Below are positions 1-8,432 of a DNA stretch of 64,000 nt, piece by piece. Origin of the DNA: Streptomyces sedi (GTDB lineage Bacteria; Actinomycetota; Actinomycetes; Streptomycetales; Streptomycetaceae). Every line of letters begins with the position of its first letter. Positions within the stretch are counted from its first letter, which is position 1. The notes under the pieces are model-generated. The model was not told the DNA's origin, did no database searches, and worked only from the letters and a program-made list of their open reading frames with translations. Both the position numbers and the translations under genes were made by a program. The DNA is taken from positions 124,001 through 188,000 of the forward strand of contig NZ_VDGT01000003.1 in NCBI RefSeq assembly GCF_006335015.1, read 5' to 3'.

Positions 1-230
1 CCCGAGACCCCGAGCACCTGGGCGTCGCGCTCGGCGAACTCGCCGTTCAGCCGGCCGAAGGCGGCGATCTCGGTCGGGCAGACGAACGTGAAGTCCTTCG
101 GCCAGAAGAACACCACGGACCAGCTGCCCTGCCGGTCCTTGTTGGTGAAGGTCTCGAACCGCAGCTCCTCGGACGGGCCGACGACGCCGGTCAGTTCGTA
201 GGTGGGGAACTTGTCACCGATGGTAAGCAA
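1..230 (-). CDS. ahpC: Peroxiredoxin, AhpC type (5' part only)
   Basis: This is the N-terminal 76 residues of a 2-Cys peroxiredoxin, which reduces hydrogen peroxide and organic peroxides in the cytoplasm; the gene runs off the left edge of the window. The peroxidatic cysteine is visible near residue 51 in FTFVCPTEIAAF, the family hallmark, and the upstream VVFFWPKDF strand is also typical. The start is a TTG preceded by AGGAG at an 8-nt spacing; the nearby ATG is in another frame. In other streptomycetes ahpC is often followed by ahpD and lies beside oxyR, but neither can be seen here. The symbol is inferred from the motif only. Confidence 0.9.
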   Translation of the reverse strand, partial: MLTIGDKFPTYELTGVVGPSEELRFETFTNKDRQGSWSVVFFWPKDFTFVCPTEIAAFGRLNGEFAERDAQVLGVS

Positions 231-457
231 GGTGGCTGCTCCTGATCATGGTCAGATCGCGGGATGAGGGTCGGTGGTAACGGTGACATACACGGTGCTT
301 CTCCCCATGCCAGCCGTTCACGGAAATACCCACTTCGAGTGGTTTTCCTGCGAGTTGAGGGTGTCTCGGTTTACGTCGGGCCGGCGGTCCGCGACGGCGC
401 GGCGCGATCGCGCGCGGGCTCTGGTCGCGATGTATCGCGACTCGGTACGCTGAAGGG

Positions 458-1219
458 GTGAACGCAGAGAAGCCGCCCTCCGTGTCCCTGGAGAAGTCCG
501 CCGAGCCCGACCCCCTCGTGCCCGCGCCGGCCGCGGGGGCCCCGTCCCCCGCCCCGGTCACGGCCCACGGTCCGGGCGCGGTGCGCGCCTCGGACGCCGA
601 CCGGGACCGGATCGCCGATATCCTGCGGGAGGCGTTGGCGGAGGGGCGGCTGGAGCCGGAGGAGCACGCGGAGCGGTTGGACGCGCTCTACCGCTCCAAG
701 ACGCTCGGCGAGTTGGAGCCCCTGATCGGCGACCTGCCGGCGGGGCAGCGCTCCCAGCCGCCGGGCCCGGTGGCGCCCGGCCCCGGTGCCGGCCCGGGCC
801 GGGGCCGTGACATGAGCTTCGGCGGCCACAAGCACGGCGGCATCCGCGTGGCCGGCGCGAAGAACGTGGTGGCCGTCTTCAGCAGCGCCAACCGCGCCGG
901 CACCTGGCGGGTCGGCTCCAAGGTCAACGCGGTGGCCGTCTTCGGCTACGTCGAACTGGACCTCACCGAGGCGCTCTTCGAGCAGCAGCATGTGACGATC
1001 AACGCCACCTCCGTCTTCGGCGGCGTGGAGATCCGCGTCCCGGAGAACGTGACCCTTCGCAGCAACGGCTCGGGTGTGATGGGCGGTTTCGAGGTGCGGG
1101 AGCGTGAGGCGACCGACCTGCGGGCGCCGGTGATCACGGTCCAGGGCGCGGCGGTCGTGGGAAGCGTCGAGGTCAAGGCGGTGGACGGCAAGCGGCTGCG
1201 CGACCTCGGCAACGGCTGA
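458..1219 (+). CDS. DUF1707 and LiaF-like C-terminal domain protein
   Basis: A 253-residue protein. After a Pro/Ala-rich N-terminal tail, residues 43-94 match the DUF1707 module (VRASDADRDRIADIL, then EGRLEPEEHAERLDALYRSKTLGELEPLI), a short helical domain common in actinobacterial membrane-associated proteins. Residues about 125-235 form repeated short beta strands (VAVFSSANRAG, VNAVAVFGYVELDL, TSVFGGVEIRVPENV) like the cell-wall-active antibiotic response domain of LiaF/VraT proteins. No convincing transmembrane segment is visible. The start is GTG after GAAGGG. The domain pair suggests a role in envelope-stress sensing, but no partner kinase is nearby, so this is inference. It is transcribed divergently from the peroxiredoxin gene. 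Confidence 0.85.
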   Translation: MNAEKPPSVSLEKSAEPDPLVPAPAAGAPSPAPVTAHGPGAVRASDADRDRIADILREALAEGRLEPEEHAERLDALYRSKTLGELEPLIGDLPAGQRSQPPGPVAPGPGAGPGRGRDMSFGGHKHGGIRVAGAKNVVAVFSSANRAGTWRVGSKVNAVAVFGYVELDLTEALFEQQHVTINATSVFGGVEIRVPENVTLRSNGSGVMGGFEVREREATDLRAPVITVQGAAVVGSVEVKAVDGKRLRDLGNG

Positions 1220-1422
1220 GAGCCGGACGTCCACCCGCCCCCCGGAGGTCAACTCGCGGGCGGTGCGTGGTCGCGTTGTGCATAAGCGTGCGCACAGCGG
1301 GTAGGGCTCGGGGGACCGTCACTCGTATGGCCGAGCAGGTGGGAAGTGGACGTGGGTGCTCCCACGACGGGTGAGGGTCGAGCCAGGAGCGACCCCCCGG
1401 TAGCCGTCGTCAGGAGTTGACC

Positions 1423-1788
1423 GTGCTGCAACCGTCACCGCCACACGAGTCCCCGTGGTCCCCAGCCGGCTCCGCCCAGCCCCGTCCCAGAGACCTGGCG
1501 GGCCCGTGGCACTCGGAGGCCGCCTGCCGCCGCGACGAGGCGGGGCTGTTCTTCGCCCCGTCCCAGGAGCCGACGGCGGCGCGACTCTCCCGCGAGCAGG
1601 CCGCCAAGTCGGTGTGCGCCCGCTGTCCGGTGCTGATCGAGTGCCGTGAGCACGCCCTGCTGCAACCCGAGCCCTACGGCGTCTGGGGCGGGTTGACCGC
1701 CGCCGAGCGCCGCGTGGTGCTCAGCCGTCGGCGCCGCCGTGAGGCCACCTCCGGCGGGCGCCAGGCGGACATCACCCGCATCGCCTGA
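1423..1788 (+). CDS. WhiB-like Fe-S transcription regulator
   Basis: A WhiB-like (Wbl) protein of 121 residues. The four cluster-binding cysteines are present (C35, C65, C68 and C74 from this start, in the order C-Xn-CxxC-x5-C), followed by the Wbl turn GVWGG and a basic C-terminal RRRRRREA tail that probably contacts DNA. Wbl proteins carry a 4Fe-4S cluster, usually bind the principal sigma factor and control development or redox responses. I chose the GTG at 1423 because AGGAG lies 6 nt upstream; the in-frame TTG at 1417 would abut the ribosome site. It lies upstream of, and converges with, glpX, a linkage also known in S. coelicolor. I do not assign a specific Wbl letter. Confidence 0.92.
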   Translation: MLQPSPPHESPWSPAGSAQPRPRDLAGPWHSEAACRRDEAGLFFAPSQEPTAARLSREQAAKSVCARCPVLIECREHALLQPEPYGVWGGLTAAERRVVLSRRRRREATSGGRQADITRIA

Positions 1789-1907
1789 GCACCCCCCTCC
1801 GCGCCGGCGGCCTCCCACCCCGACCGGCGCGCGCCACCATCCGCTCCCGGTCGTTCCCGGTCACCGGGGCGGCGGCCCCCCACCGGCCGCGCCGCCGCCC
1901 CGCCGAG

Positions 1908-1959
1908 AGCTGCTTTCGGGAGCCGCTTTCGGGAGCCGCTTTCGGGAGCCGCTTTCGGG
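1908..1959. repeat. 13-bp tandem repeat, four copies
   Basis: Four head-to-tail copies of AGCCGCTTTCGGG lie in the convergent gap between the WhiB-like gene and glpX. The first copy has one T for C change and the next three are identical. Degenerate copies (GAGAGCCGCTCTCGGGAG) follow to about 2002. The unit could fold weakly with its neighbours, so transcription termination is possible but not shown. Confidence 0.85.
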
Positions 1960-2055
1960 AGCCGCCGCACAGAGCCGCCGTCGAGAGCCGCTCTCGGGAG
2001 ACCGCGCGGGCCGACCAGGGCCCGCCGCGGTGCGGGGGCCGTTCTTCAGGGCCGT

Positions 2056-3084
2056 TCAGGGCCGCTCGAAGTCGACCTGGCTGTAGGCCCGCAGCTTCGC
2101 CAGCCGGTGCGTGGAGTCGATCTGCCGGATCGTGCCCGAACGCGAACGGACCACCAGCGACTGGGTGGTGGCGGTCGCGGCGCTGTAGCGCACCCCGCGC
2201 AGCAGCTCCCCGTCGGTCACCCCGGTCGCGACGAAGAACGCGTTCTCACCGTGGACCAGGTCCTCGGTGTGCAGCACCCGGTCCAGGTCGTGGCCGGCGT
2301 CGAGGGCGGCCCGCCGTTCCTCCTCGTCCTTGGGCCAGAGCTTGCCCTGGATCGTGCCGCCCAGGCACTTGATGGCGCAGGCGGCGATGACCCCCTCCGG
2401 GGTGCCGCCGACGCCGAGCAGCAGGTCGGCGCCCGTGCCCTCGCGGACGCTCATGATGGCGCCGGCCACGTCGCCGTCCTGGATGAACTTGATGCGGGCA
2501 CCGCTGTCCCGCACCCGCCGCACCAGGTCCGTGTGGCGCGGACGGTCCAGGATCACCACGGTCACGTCGGCCGGTGAGCCGCCCTTCGCCTTGGCGACCC
2601 GGCGCACGTTGACCTCGGGGGGCGCGTCGATGTCCACGAACTCCGCCGCCTCCGGGCCCGTGGCCAGCTTGTTCATGTAGAAGACGGCGCTCGGGTCGAA
2701 CATCGCGCCCCGCTCCGCCACCGCGAGCACCGAGACCGCGTTGCCCATGCCCTTCGCCGTGAGGGTGGTGCCGTCCACCGGGTCGACCGCCACGTCGCAC
2801 TCGGGGCCGGTGCCGTCTCCCACGCGCTCGCCGTTGTAGAGCATCGGGGCGTCGTCCTTCTCGCCCTCGCCGATGACCACCACGCCGTTCATCGAGACGG
2901 TGGAGATCAGCGCGCGCATCGCGTGGACCGCCGCCGCGTCGGCGCCGTTCTTGTCGCCCCTGCCGACCCAGCGGCCCGAGGCCATGGCCCCCGCCTCGGT
3001 GACGCGGACCAGTTCGAGCGCCAGGTTGCGGTCGGGGGCCTGGGGCGCCACGTCCAGGCCGGAGGGGAGGTGGTGTTCGGTCAT
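2056..3084 (-). CDS. glpX: Class II fructose-1,6-bisphosphatase GlpX
   Basis: A 342-residue GlpX-type phosphatase that hydrolyses fructose-1,6-bisphosphate to fructose-6-phosphate in gluconeogenesis. The metal and substrate motifs are intact: [21 protein letters not shown] (about residues 71-82), [13 protein letters not shown] (about 100-112) and the phosphate-binding GVGGTPEGV. The length is normal for the family. The start is the ATG at 3084 (MTEHHLPSG), with GGAAAGGTG upstream; an in-frame upstream ATG would add an unconserved 11-residue tail. It converges with the WhiB-like gene and is divergent from the DUF4245 gene. Confidence 0.97.
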   Translation of the reverse strand: MTEHHLPSGLDVAPQAPDRNLALELVRVTEAGAMASGRWVGRGDKNGADAAAVHAMRALISTVSMNGVVVIGEGEKDDAPMLYNGERVGDGTGPECDVAVDPVDGTTLTAKGMGNAVSVLAVAERGAMFDPSAVFYMNKLATGPEAAEFVDIDAPPEVNVRRVAKAKGGSPADVTVVILDRPRHTDLVRRVRDSGARIKFIQDGDVAGAIMSVREGTGADLLLGVGGTPEGVIAACAIKCLGGTIQGKLWPKDEEERRAALDAGHDLDRVLHTEDLVHGENAFFVATGVTDGELLRGVRYSAATATTQSLVVRSRSGTIRQIDSTHRLAKLRAYSQVDFERP

Positions 3085-3240
3085 CGGGACGCACCTTTCC
3101 GAGCGCGCCGGGCGCACTCGTGCCGGGTTGAGGGTGCTTCGACTCTAGCCCGCTCATCCTCAGATGAGCAGACCGCCTATCTGATGAGCGAACGAGGGGG
3201 TGGCTGCGGCGCCGTGAAACCGGTGCGGGACCATGGCGGG

Positions 3241-3903
3241 GTGGCGAAAGAAGAGGTAACGGAGGCCGCCCCCGCGGCGGAGGCGGACCCGTCCGAGCCC
3301 CGGCCCGAGGACCAGCGTCCCGCGGCGGCCGACGGAGACGACGCCAGGGCGCGGCGGCTGAAGCGGCTCCGCCTCCAGAGCGTGCAGAACATGGTGATCT
3401 CCACCGCGCTGATCACCCTCGGCACCCTCGCCGTCTACTTCCTCACGCCCAACGGCGAGACGGAACAGCAGGTGCGGAGCGTGGAGTACGAGGTCGCCTC
3501 CGCCACCGCCGCCCGCGCCGCGCCGTACCCGCTGGTGGTGCCCGAGGGGCTCGCCGGCGACTGGCGCGCCACCTCCGTGCGCTACGAGCCGCAGGGGGAG
3601 TACGGCGCGACCTGGCGTCTCGGCTTCCTCGACCCGGACGAGCGCTACGCCGCGCTGGCCCAGTCCGACGGCGAACCGGCGGACTTCGTCCCCTCCGTCA
3701 CCCAGAACGCCGCCGAGACCGACAGGACCGAACGCGTCGGCGACCAGGAGTGGACGGTCTGGGAGGGCCCCAAGTACGACGCCCTGGTCCTGACCGAGCC
3801 CGAGGTGACCACCGTCGTCATGGGCACCGCCCCGCTCGGCCAACTCGCCAAACTCGCCGGCACGCTTGAGGTCAGGGAGACCGAGCCGACGACCGAGGGC
3901 TGA
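3241..3903 (+). CDS. DUF4245 single-pass membrane protein
   Basis: A 220-residue protein with an acidic, Pro/Ala-rich cytoplasmic N-terminus, a basic patch (RARRLKRLRL), one membrane helix (about residues 50-68, MVISTALITLGTLAVYFL) and an extracytoplasmic DUF4245 domain to the end. DUF4245 proteins are widespread in actinobacteria, their function is unknown, and they are commonly found between glpX and the exonuclease VII genes, as here. GTG at 3241 is preferred because it begins shortly before the usual conserved region; ATG at 3184 in the same frame is possible but has no clear ribosome site. Confidence 0.85.
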   Translation: MAKEEVTEAAPAAEADPSEPRPEDQRPAAADGDDARARRLKRLRLQSVQNMVISTALITLGTLAVYFLTPNGETEQQVRSVEYEVASATAARAAPYPLVVPEGLAGDWRATSVRYEPQGEYGATWRLGFLDPDERYAALAQSDGEPADFVPSVTQNAAETDRTERVGDQEWTVWEGPKYDALVLTEPEVTTVVMGTAPLGQLAKLAGTLEVRETEPTTEG

Positions 3904-3925
3904 CCCGCCGCCCGGGCGCGCCGGC

Positions 3926-4174
3926 TCACTCCTCCTCCGCCTCGCCCGCCTCGCCCTCCGACTCCCGCTCCAACGCCGCGTCCAGCCTGGCCCGCGCGCC
4001 GTCCAGCCAACGGCCGCAGATCCGCGCCAACTCCTCGCCGCGCTCCCAGAGCGCCAGCGACTCCTCCAACGTCACCCCGCCGGCCTCCAGCCGCCGGACC
4101 ACGTCGACCAACTCGTCCCGCGCCTGCTCGTAGCCGAGCGTCGCGCCCGCGTCCGGTTCCGTCATGGCCGTCAC
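3926..4174 (-). CDS. xseB: Exonuclease VII small subunit XseB
   Basis: An 82-residue protein with the XseB helical hairpin: [41 protein letters not shown], followed by an acidic tail. XseB binds the C-terminal helices of XseA to form exonuclease VII, which degrades single-stranded DNA to acid-soluble fragments. The GTG start overlaps the XseA stop codon as GTGA, which implies translational coupling; an ATG 9 nt downstream (MTEPD) is an equally usable start. Confidence 0.95.
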   Translation of the reverse strand: MTAMTEPDAGATLGYEQARDELVDVVRRLEAGGVTLEESLALWERGEELARICGRWLDGARARLDAALERESEGEAGEAEEE

Positions 4175-5439
4175 CCTATGCTTCCCTCGGCAGCCGCCGA
4201 CTCCGCCTCCGTGCCGGGCTCCACCGGCCCGCGCGCCACCGTCACCCCGAACTCGCCCTCCGCCACCCGCGCGCGCAGCGCCTCACCCGGCGCGACGTCG
4301 TCCGGGGCGCGCACCGCCCCGCCGTCCGCCCGCTGAAGCACCGCGTACCCCCGGCGCAGCGTCGCCGCCGGCGACAGCGCCACCACCCGCGCCCTGGTGT
4401 GCGCGAGGTCCGCGCGCGCCGCGTCCAGCCGATGCCCCAGCGTGCGCCGGGAGCGCTCGACCAGCGTCGCCAGCTCCGCCGCGCGCTCGTCCACCATCCG
4501 GTGCGGCTCCGCCAGCACCGGCCGCGACCTGACCCCGGCCAGCCCGTTCTCCTCCCTGGCCAGCAGCGTCTCGACCCCGCGCCGCGCCCGGTCCCGCAGC
4601 TCCCGCACGCGGGACGCCTCCTCGCCCACGTCCGGCACGACGCGCTTGGCCGCGTCCGTCGGCGTGGAGGCACGCACGTCCGCCACCAGGTCCAGCAGCG
4701 GCGAGTCCGGCTCGTGCCCGATGGCCGACACCACGGGGGTGCGGCAGTCCGCCACCGCCCGCACCAGGCGCTCGTCGGAGAACGGCAGCAGGTCCTCCAC
4801 GCTGCCCCCGCCCCGCGCCACGACGATGACGTCGACCTCCTCGTCCTCGTCCAACTCCCGCACGGCGTCGACCACCTGCGCCACCGCCTGGGCCCCCTGG
4901 ACCGCCACGTTCCGCACCGCGAAGCGGACCGCCGGCCAGCGGAGCCTCGCGTTCTCCAGGACGTCGCGCTCGGCCGCGGAGGCCCGGCCCGTGACCAGGC
5001 CCACCCGCCCCGGGAGGAACGGCAGCGGACGCTTGCGCCCCGCGGCGAACAGCCCCTCCTCGGTGAGGGCGCGCTTCAGCCGCTCCAGGCGCAGCAGCAG
5101 CTCGCCGACCCCCACCGCACGGATCTCCGAAGCGCGCAGCGACAACTCCCCGCGCGGGGCGTACCACTCGGGCTTGCCCAGCACCACCACCCGGGCGCCC
5201 TCGACTATCACGTCGGCCACCCGGTCGAACACCGCCCGGAAGCACGTCACCCGCAGGGAGACGTCCCGCGCCGGGTCGCGCAGGGTGAGGAAGACCACCC
5301 CGAAGCCGGGCCGGCGGGAGAGTTGGGTGATCTGCCCCTCCACCCACACCGCCCCGAGCCGGTCGATCCAGCCGCCGATCAGCCGGGAGACCTCCCCGAC
5401 CGGGATCGGCGTCTCCGCCGAAGTCTGCGTCGCTGCCAT
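4171..5439 (-). CDS. xseA: Exonuclease VII large subunit XseA
   Basis: A 422-residue large subunit of exonuclease VII. The N-terminal OB fold (about residues 10-110) contains [25 protein letters not shown]. The catalytic domain contains [20 protein letters not shown] and the conserved [25 protein letters not shown] block, and is followed by long Arg/Ala-rich helices. Length and motif order are standard. It is co-transcribed with xseB (4-nt overlap) and divergent from ispH across a 71-bp gap. Confidence 0.97.
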   Translation of the reverse strand: MAATQTSAETPIPVGEVSRLIGGWIDRLGAVWVEGQITQLSRRPGFGVVFLTLRDPARDVSLRVTCFRAVFDRVADVIVEGARVVVLGKPEWYAPRGELSLRASEIRAVGVGELLLRLERLKRALTEEGLFAAGRKRPLPFLPGRVGLVTGRASAAERDVLENARLRWPAVRFAVRNVAVQGAQAVAQVVDAVRELDEDEEVDVIVVARGGGSVEDLLPFSDERLVRAVADCRTPVVSAIGHEPDSPLLDLVADVRASTPTDAAKRVVPDVGEEASRVRELRDRARRGVETLLAREENGLAGVRSRPVLAEPHRMVDERAAELATLVERSRRTLGHRLDAARADLAHTRARVVALSPAATLRRGYAVLQRADGGAVRAPDDVAPGEALRARVAEGEFGVTVARGPVEPGTEAESAAAEGSIG

Positions 5440-5510
5440 GGAGTCACGCTAACCCCGACCACTGACAGTGCCGTTCCCGCGCCCCTCCGCACCGCCTCTA
5501 CGATGGGGAC

Positions 5511-6494
5511 ATGGCTGAAGACACCGACCGCCGCCGCGTCCTGCTGGCCGCCCCCCGGGGCTACTGCGCGGGGGTGGACCGTGCCGTCATAGCCGTGGAG
5601 CAGGCGCTGGAGCAGTACGGCCCGCCGATCTACGTCCGGCACGAGATCGTGCACAACAAGTACGTCGTCCGCACGCTGGAGAAGAAGGGCGCCGTCTTCG
5701 TCGAGGAGACCGGCGAGGTCCCCGAGGGCGAGATCGTCATCTTCTCCGCCCACGGGGTCGCCCCCGAGGTCCACCGGGAGGCCGAGCGCGGCAGGCTCGC
5801 CACCGTCGACGCCACCTGCCCGCTGGTCACCAAGGTGCACAAGGAGGCCGTCCGCTTCGCCAAGGACGACTACGACATCCTTCTGATCGGCCACGAGGGC
5901 CACGAGGAGGTCATCGGCACTAGCGGCGAGGCCCCCGACCACATCACCCTGGTCGACGGCCCGGACGACGTGGCGAACGTCGACGTCAGGGACCCGGAGA
6001 AGGTCGTCTGGCTCTCCCAGACCACGCTGTCCGTCGACGAGACGATGGAGACCGTCGGCGCCCTCAAGGAGCGCTTTCCGCAGCTGATCAGCCCGCCGAG
6101 CGACGACATCTGCTACGCCACGCAGAACCGTCAGACCGCCATCAAGCAGGTCGCTGCCGACGCGGACCTGGTGCTGGTCGTCGGCTCGAAGAACTCGTCG
6201 AACTCGGCGCGCATGGTCGAGGTGGCGCTGGGCGCCGGCGCGCGCGCCTCCTACCTGGTGGACAGCGCCTCGGAGATCGAGGAGTCCTGGCTGGAGGGCG
6301 TGCGCACGGTGGGGCTCTCCTCGGGGGCCTCCGTGCCGGAGGTGCTGGTCGACGGCGCGCTGGAGTGGCTGGCCGAGCGGGGCTTCGACGACGTGGAGGT
6401 CGTCCAGCCGATCAGTGAGCACATCCAGTTCTCGCTGCCCAAGGAGCTGCGCCGCGACCTGCGCGCCGAGGCCGCGGCCAAGCTGGAGGGCTGA
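5511..6494 (+). CDS. ispH: 4-hydroxy-3-methylbut-2-enyl diphosphate reductase IspH
   Basis: A 327-residue IspH (LytB), the last enzyme of the MEP pathway, which reduces HMBPP to IPP and DMAPP. The three Fe-S ligands are present: C19 in [12 protein letters not shown]103 in [10 protein letters not shown] and C201 in [10 protein letters not shown]. The substrate-binding SAHGVAPEV and TTLSVDET motifs and the C-terminal [11 protein letters not shown] block are intact. The start is an ATG following a short divergent region shared with xseA. Confidence 0.98.
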   Translation: MAEDTDRRRVLLAAPRGYCAGVDRAVIAVEQALEQYGPPIYVRHEIVHNKYVVRTLEKKGAVFVEETGEVPEGEIVIFSAHGVAPEVHREAERGRLATVDATCPLVTKVHKEAVRFAKDDYDILLIGHEGHEEVIGTSGEAPDHITLVDGPDDVANVDVRDPEKVVWLSQTTLSVDETMETVGALKERFPQLISPPSDDICYATQNRQTAIKQVAADADLVLVVGSKNSSNSARMVEVALGAGARASYLVDSASEIEESWLEGVRTVGLSSGASVPEVLVDGALEWLAERGFDDVEVVQPISEHIQFSLPKELRRDLRAEAAAKLEG

Positions 6495-6586
6495 GCGTCC
6501 GCCCGCCGGGACACGTTCACCCCGTTCAACGGTTCAGCCGGTTCACCCGGTGCGACGGGCCCGAACACCTCGGGCTCGAAACGGCC

Positions 6587-7099
6587 TCAGCGGCTCCGGC
6601 GCAGCCGGCGGCGGAGCAGCTGAAGGCCCTTGCGGACCAGGGCGATCCACAGTGCGACCCCGGTGCCGGCGAAGAGCCAGGGCGCGCGGAGGGCGAGTTC
6701 GGTGACGGTGGCCATCGGCCCGCTCGTCGCCAGCAGCCCGAGGGCGAACGCGATGGGCGCCGCGATCGGCCCGCAGATCACCTCGGCCGGGCGGACCCAG
6801 CCGGCGGCGACGAGCGAGGTCAGGACGAACAGCACCCCGTAGAGCGTGGGCGCGCCGCCGACCAGCTCGCAGAACCAGGCGGCGAGCACCATCGCGCCCG
6901 TCGCCAGCACCCCGCAGCCGAGGCCGGTCAGCCGTGGCTTGGGCAGCCGGCCGAGCGCGACCAGGACCGGTGCGCGCCCCGTCCCGCCCGCCCTGGCCCG
7001 CGCCGAGGCCGGCGCTGCGCCGGCGGGCCGGGGCACCCTCCGGTGCATCTCGGCCGAACGTTGCCGAGGGTGCCGAGTTGTGTGCGTACTGTGTTCCAC
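6587..7099 (-). CDS. DUF6542-type four-helix membrane protein
   Basis: A 170-residue protein with a basic, Pro/Ala-rich N-terminal tail, then about four membrane helices (LTGLGCGVLATGAMVLAAWF, TLYGVLFVLTSLVAAGWV, a Pro/Ala-rich segment ending ALGLLA, and LFAGTGVALWIALV) and a C-terminal Arg cluster. The pattern matches the DUF6542 proteins usually found between ispH and ychF in Streptomyces; the function is unknown. The start is uncertain: GTG at 7099 gives the longest form, and ATG at 7048 is an alternative. It is divergent from ychF. Confidence 0.8.
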   Translation of the reverse strand: MEHSTHTTRHPRQRSAEMHRRVPRPAGAAPASARARAGGTGRAPVLVALGRLPKPRLTGLGCGVLATGAMVLAAWFCELVGGAPTLYGVLFVLTSLVAAGWVRPAEVICGPIAAPIAFALGLLATSGPMATVTELALRAPWLFAGTGVALWIALVRKGLQLLRRRLRRSR

Positions 7100-7262
7100 C
7101 GATCCAACGTAAGCCGCTGCCCTGGCCCTGCCGGGAGGGACACGCTTAACGGTCGATATGACCGCGCCCGGAGGTCGGCACCCGGGTCGCCCTTAGACTG
7201 GTGGGCGGCGTTCGGACCTCACTCGTTCGCCGCACCCCATCACTCGTTCCGGGAAGTCTCAC

Positions 7263-8351
7263 GTGTCGCTCACGATCGGTATCGTCGGCCTGCCCAACGT
7301 CGGCAAGTCCACGCTGTTCAACGCCCTGACCAAGAACGACGTGCTCGCGGCCAACTACCCGTTCGCGACCATCGAGCCCAACGTCGGCGTCGTCGGAGTC
7401 CCCGACCCCCGGCTGGGGAAGCTGGCCGAGGTCTTCTCCTCCCAGCGGCAGCTGCCGGCGACGGTCGACTTCGTCGACATCGCGGGCATCGTGCGCGGGG
7501 CGAGCGAGGGCGAGGGCCTGGGGAACAAGTTCCTCCACAACATCCGCGAGTCCGACGCGATCTGCCAGGTCATCCGGTCCTTCAAGGACGAGAACGTCGT
7601 CCACGTCGACGGCCGGGTCTCGCCGAAGAGCGACATCGAGACCATCGACACCGAGCTGATCCTCGCCGACCTCCAGACCGTCGAGAAGGTGCTGCCCCGG
7701 CTCCAGAAGGAGGCCAGGGTCAAGAAGGACAAGCAGCCGACGGTCCGCGCGGTCGAGGAGGCCAAGGCCATCCTGGAGGAGGGGCGCACCCTCTTCTCCG
7801 CCGGCATCGCCCAGGGCGGCGAGCGCGCCGAGCCGCTGCGCGAGCTGCACCTGCTGACGGTCAAGCCGTTCCTCTTCGTCTTCAACGTGGACGAGGACGA
7901 GCTGACCGACGAGGCGTTCCAGGCGGAGCAGCGGGCGCTGGTCGCGCCGGCCGAGGCGATCTTCCTCAACGCGAAGCTGGAGGCCGACCTCGCCGAGCTG
8001 GACGAGGAGGAGGCGCTGGAGCTGCTCGGGACCGTCGGCCAGGACGAGCCCGGCCTGGCCCGCCTCGCCCGCGCGGGCTTCGAGACCCTCGGCCTCCAGA
8101 CCTACCTCACCGCCGGCCCCAAGGAGGCCCGCGCCTGGACCATCCGCCGCGGCGCCACCGCGCCGGAGGCGGCGGGCGTGATCCACACGGACTTCCAGAA
8201 GGGCTTCATCAAGGCCGAGGTCATCTCCTTCGACGACCTGATGGACGCCGGCTCCGTCCAGGAGGCCCGCGCGCGCGGCAAGGCGCGGATGGAGGGCAAG
8301 GACTACGTGATGCGGGACGGGGACGTGGTGGAGTTCCGCTTCAACGTGTGA
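7263..8351 (+). CDS. ychF: Redox-regulated ATPase YchF (Obg family)
   Basis: A 362-residue Obg-family P-loop ATPase associated with ribosomes and oxidative-stress responses. It shows the G1 loop GLPNVGKSTLFNAL near the N-terminus, ANYPFATIEPNVGVV (switch I), VDIAGIVRGASEGEGLGNKFL (G3), the FNVDEDE segment at the altered G4 position, and a C-terminal TGS domain (TYLTAGPKEARAWTIRRGATAPEAAG). The start is GTG in a GTGTCGCTC context. This is the last core gene before the defence block. Confidence 0.98.
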   Translation: MSLTIGIVGLPNVGKSTLFNALTKNDVLAANYPFATIEPNVGVVGVPDPRLGKLAEVFSSQRQLPATVDFVDIAGIVRGASEGEGLGNKFLHNIRESDAICQVIRSFKDENVVHVDGRVSPKSDIETIDTELILADLQTVEKVLPRLQKEARVKKDKQPTVRAVEEAKAILEEGRTLFSAGIAQGGERAEPLRELHLLTVKPFLFVFNVDEDELTDEAFQAEQRALVAPAEAIFLNAKLEADLAELDEEEALELLGTVGQDEPGLARLARAGFETLGLQTYLTAGPKEARAWTIRRGATAPEAAGVIHTDFQKGFIKAEVISFDDLMDAGSVQEARARGKARMEGKDYVMRDGDVVEFRFNV

Positions 8352-8360
8352 GCGTGCCGT

Positions 8361-8388
8361 CCGGTTGAGGCTCGGCCTGACGAACCGG
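8361..8388 (+). terminator. Possible hairpin terminator after ychF
   Basis: CCGGTT and AACCGG arms (6 bp, perfect) flank a 16-nt GC-rich loop just downstream of the ychF stop. There is no U tract, as is common in actinomycetes. The stem is short, so support is modest. Confidence 0.35.
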
Positions 8389-8432
8389 GAGCTGCGAGGA
8401 GTGGCCGATCTGACGTTCGACAGGGGCACGCC

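Noticed and set aside
371-1252. A minus-strand open frame opposite the DUF1707 gene
   Set aside because: Arg/Gly/Ala/His-rich shadow translation with no motif; the plus strand encodes a conserved family.
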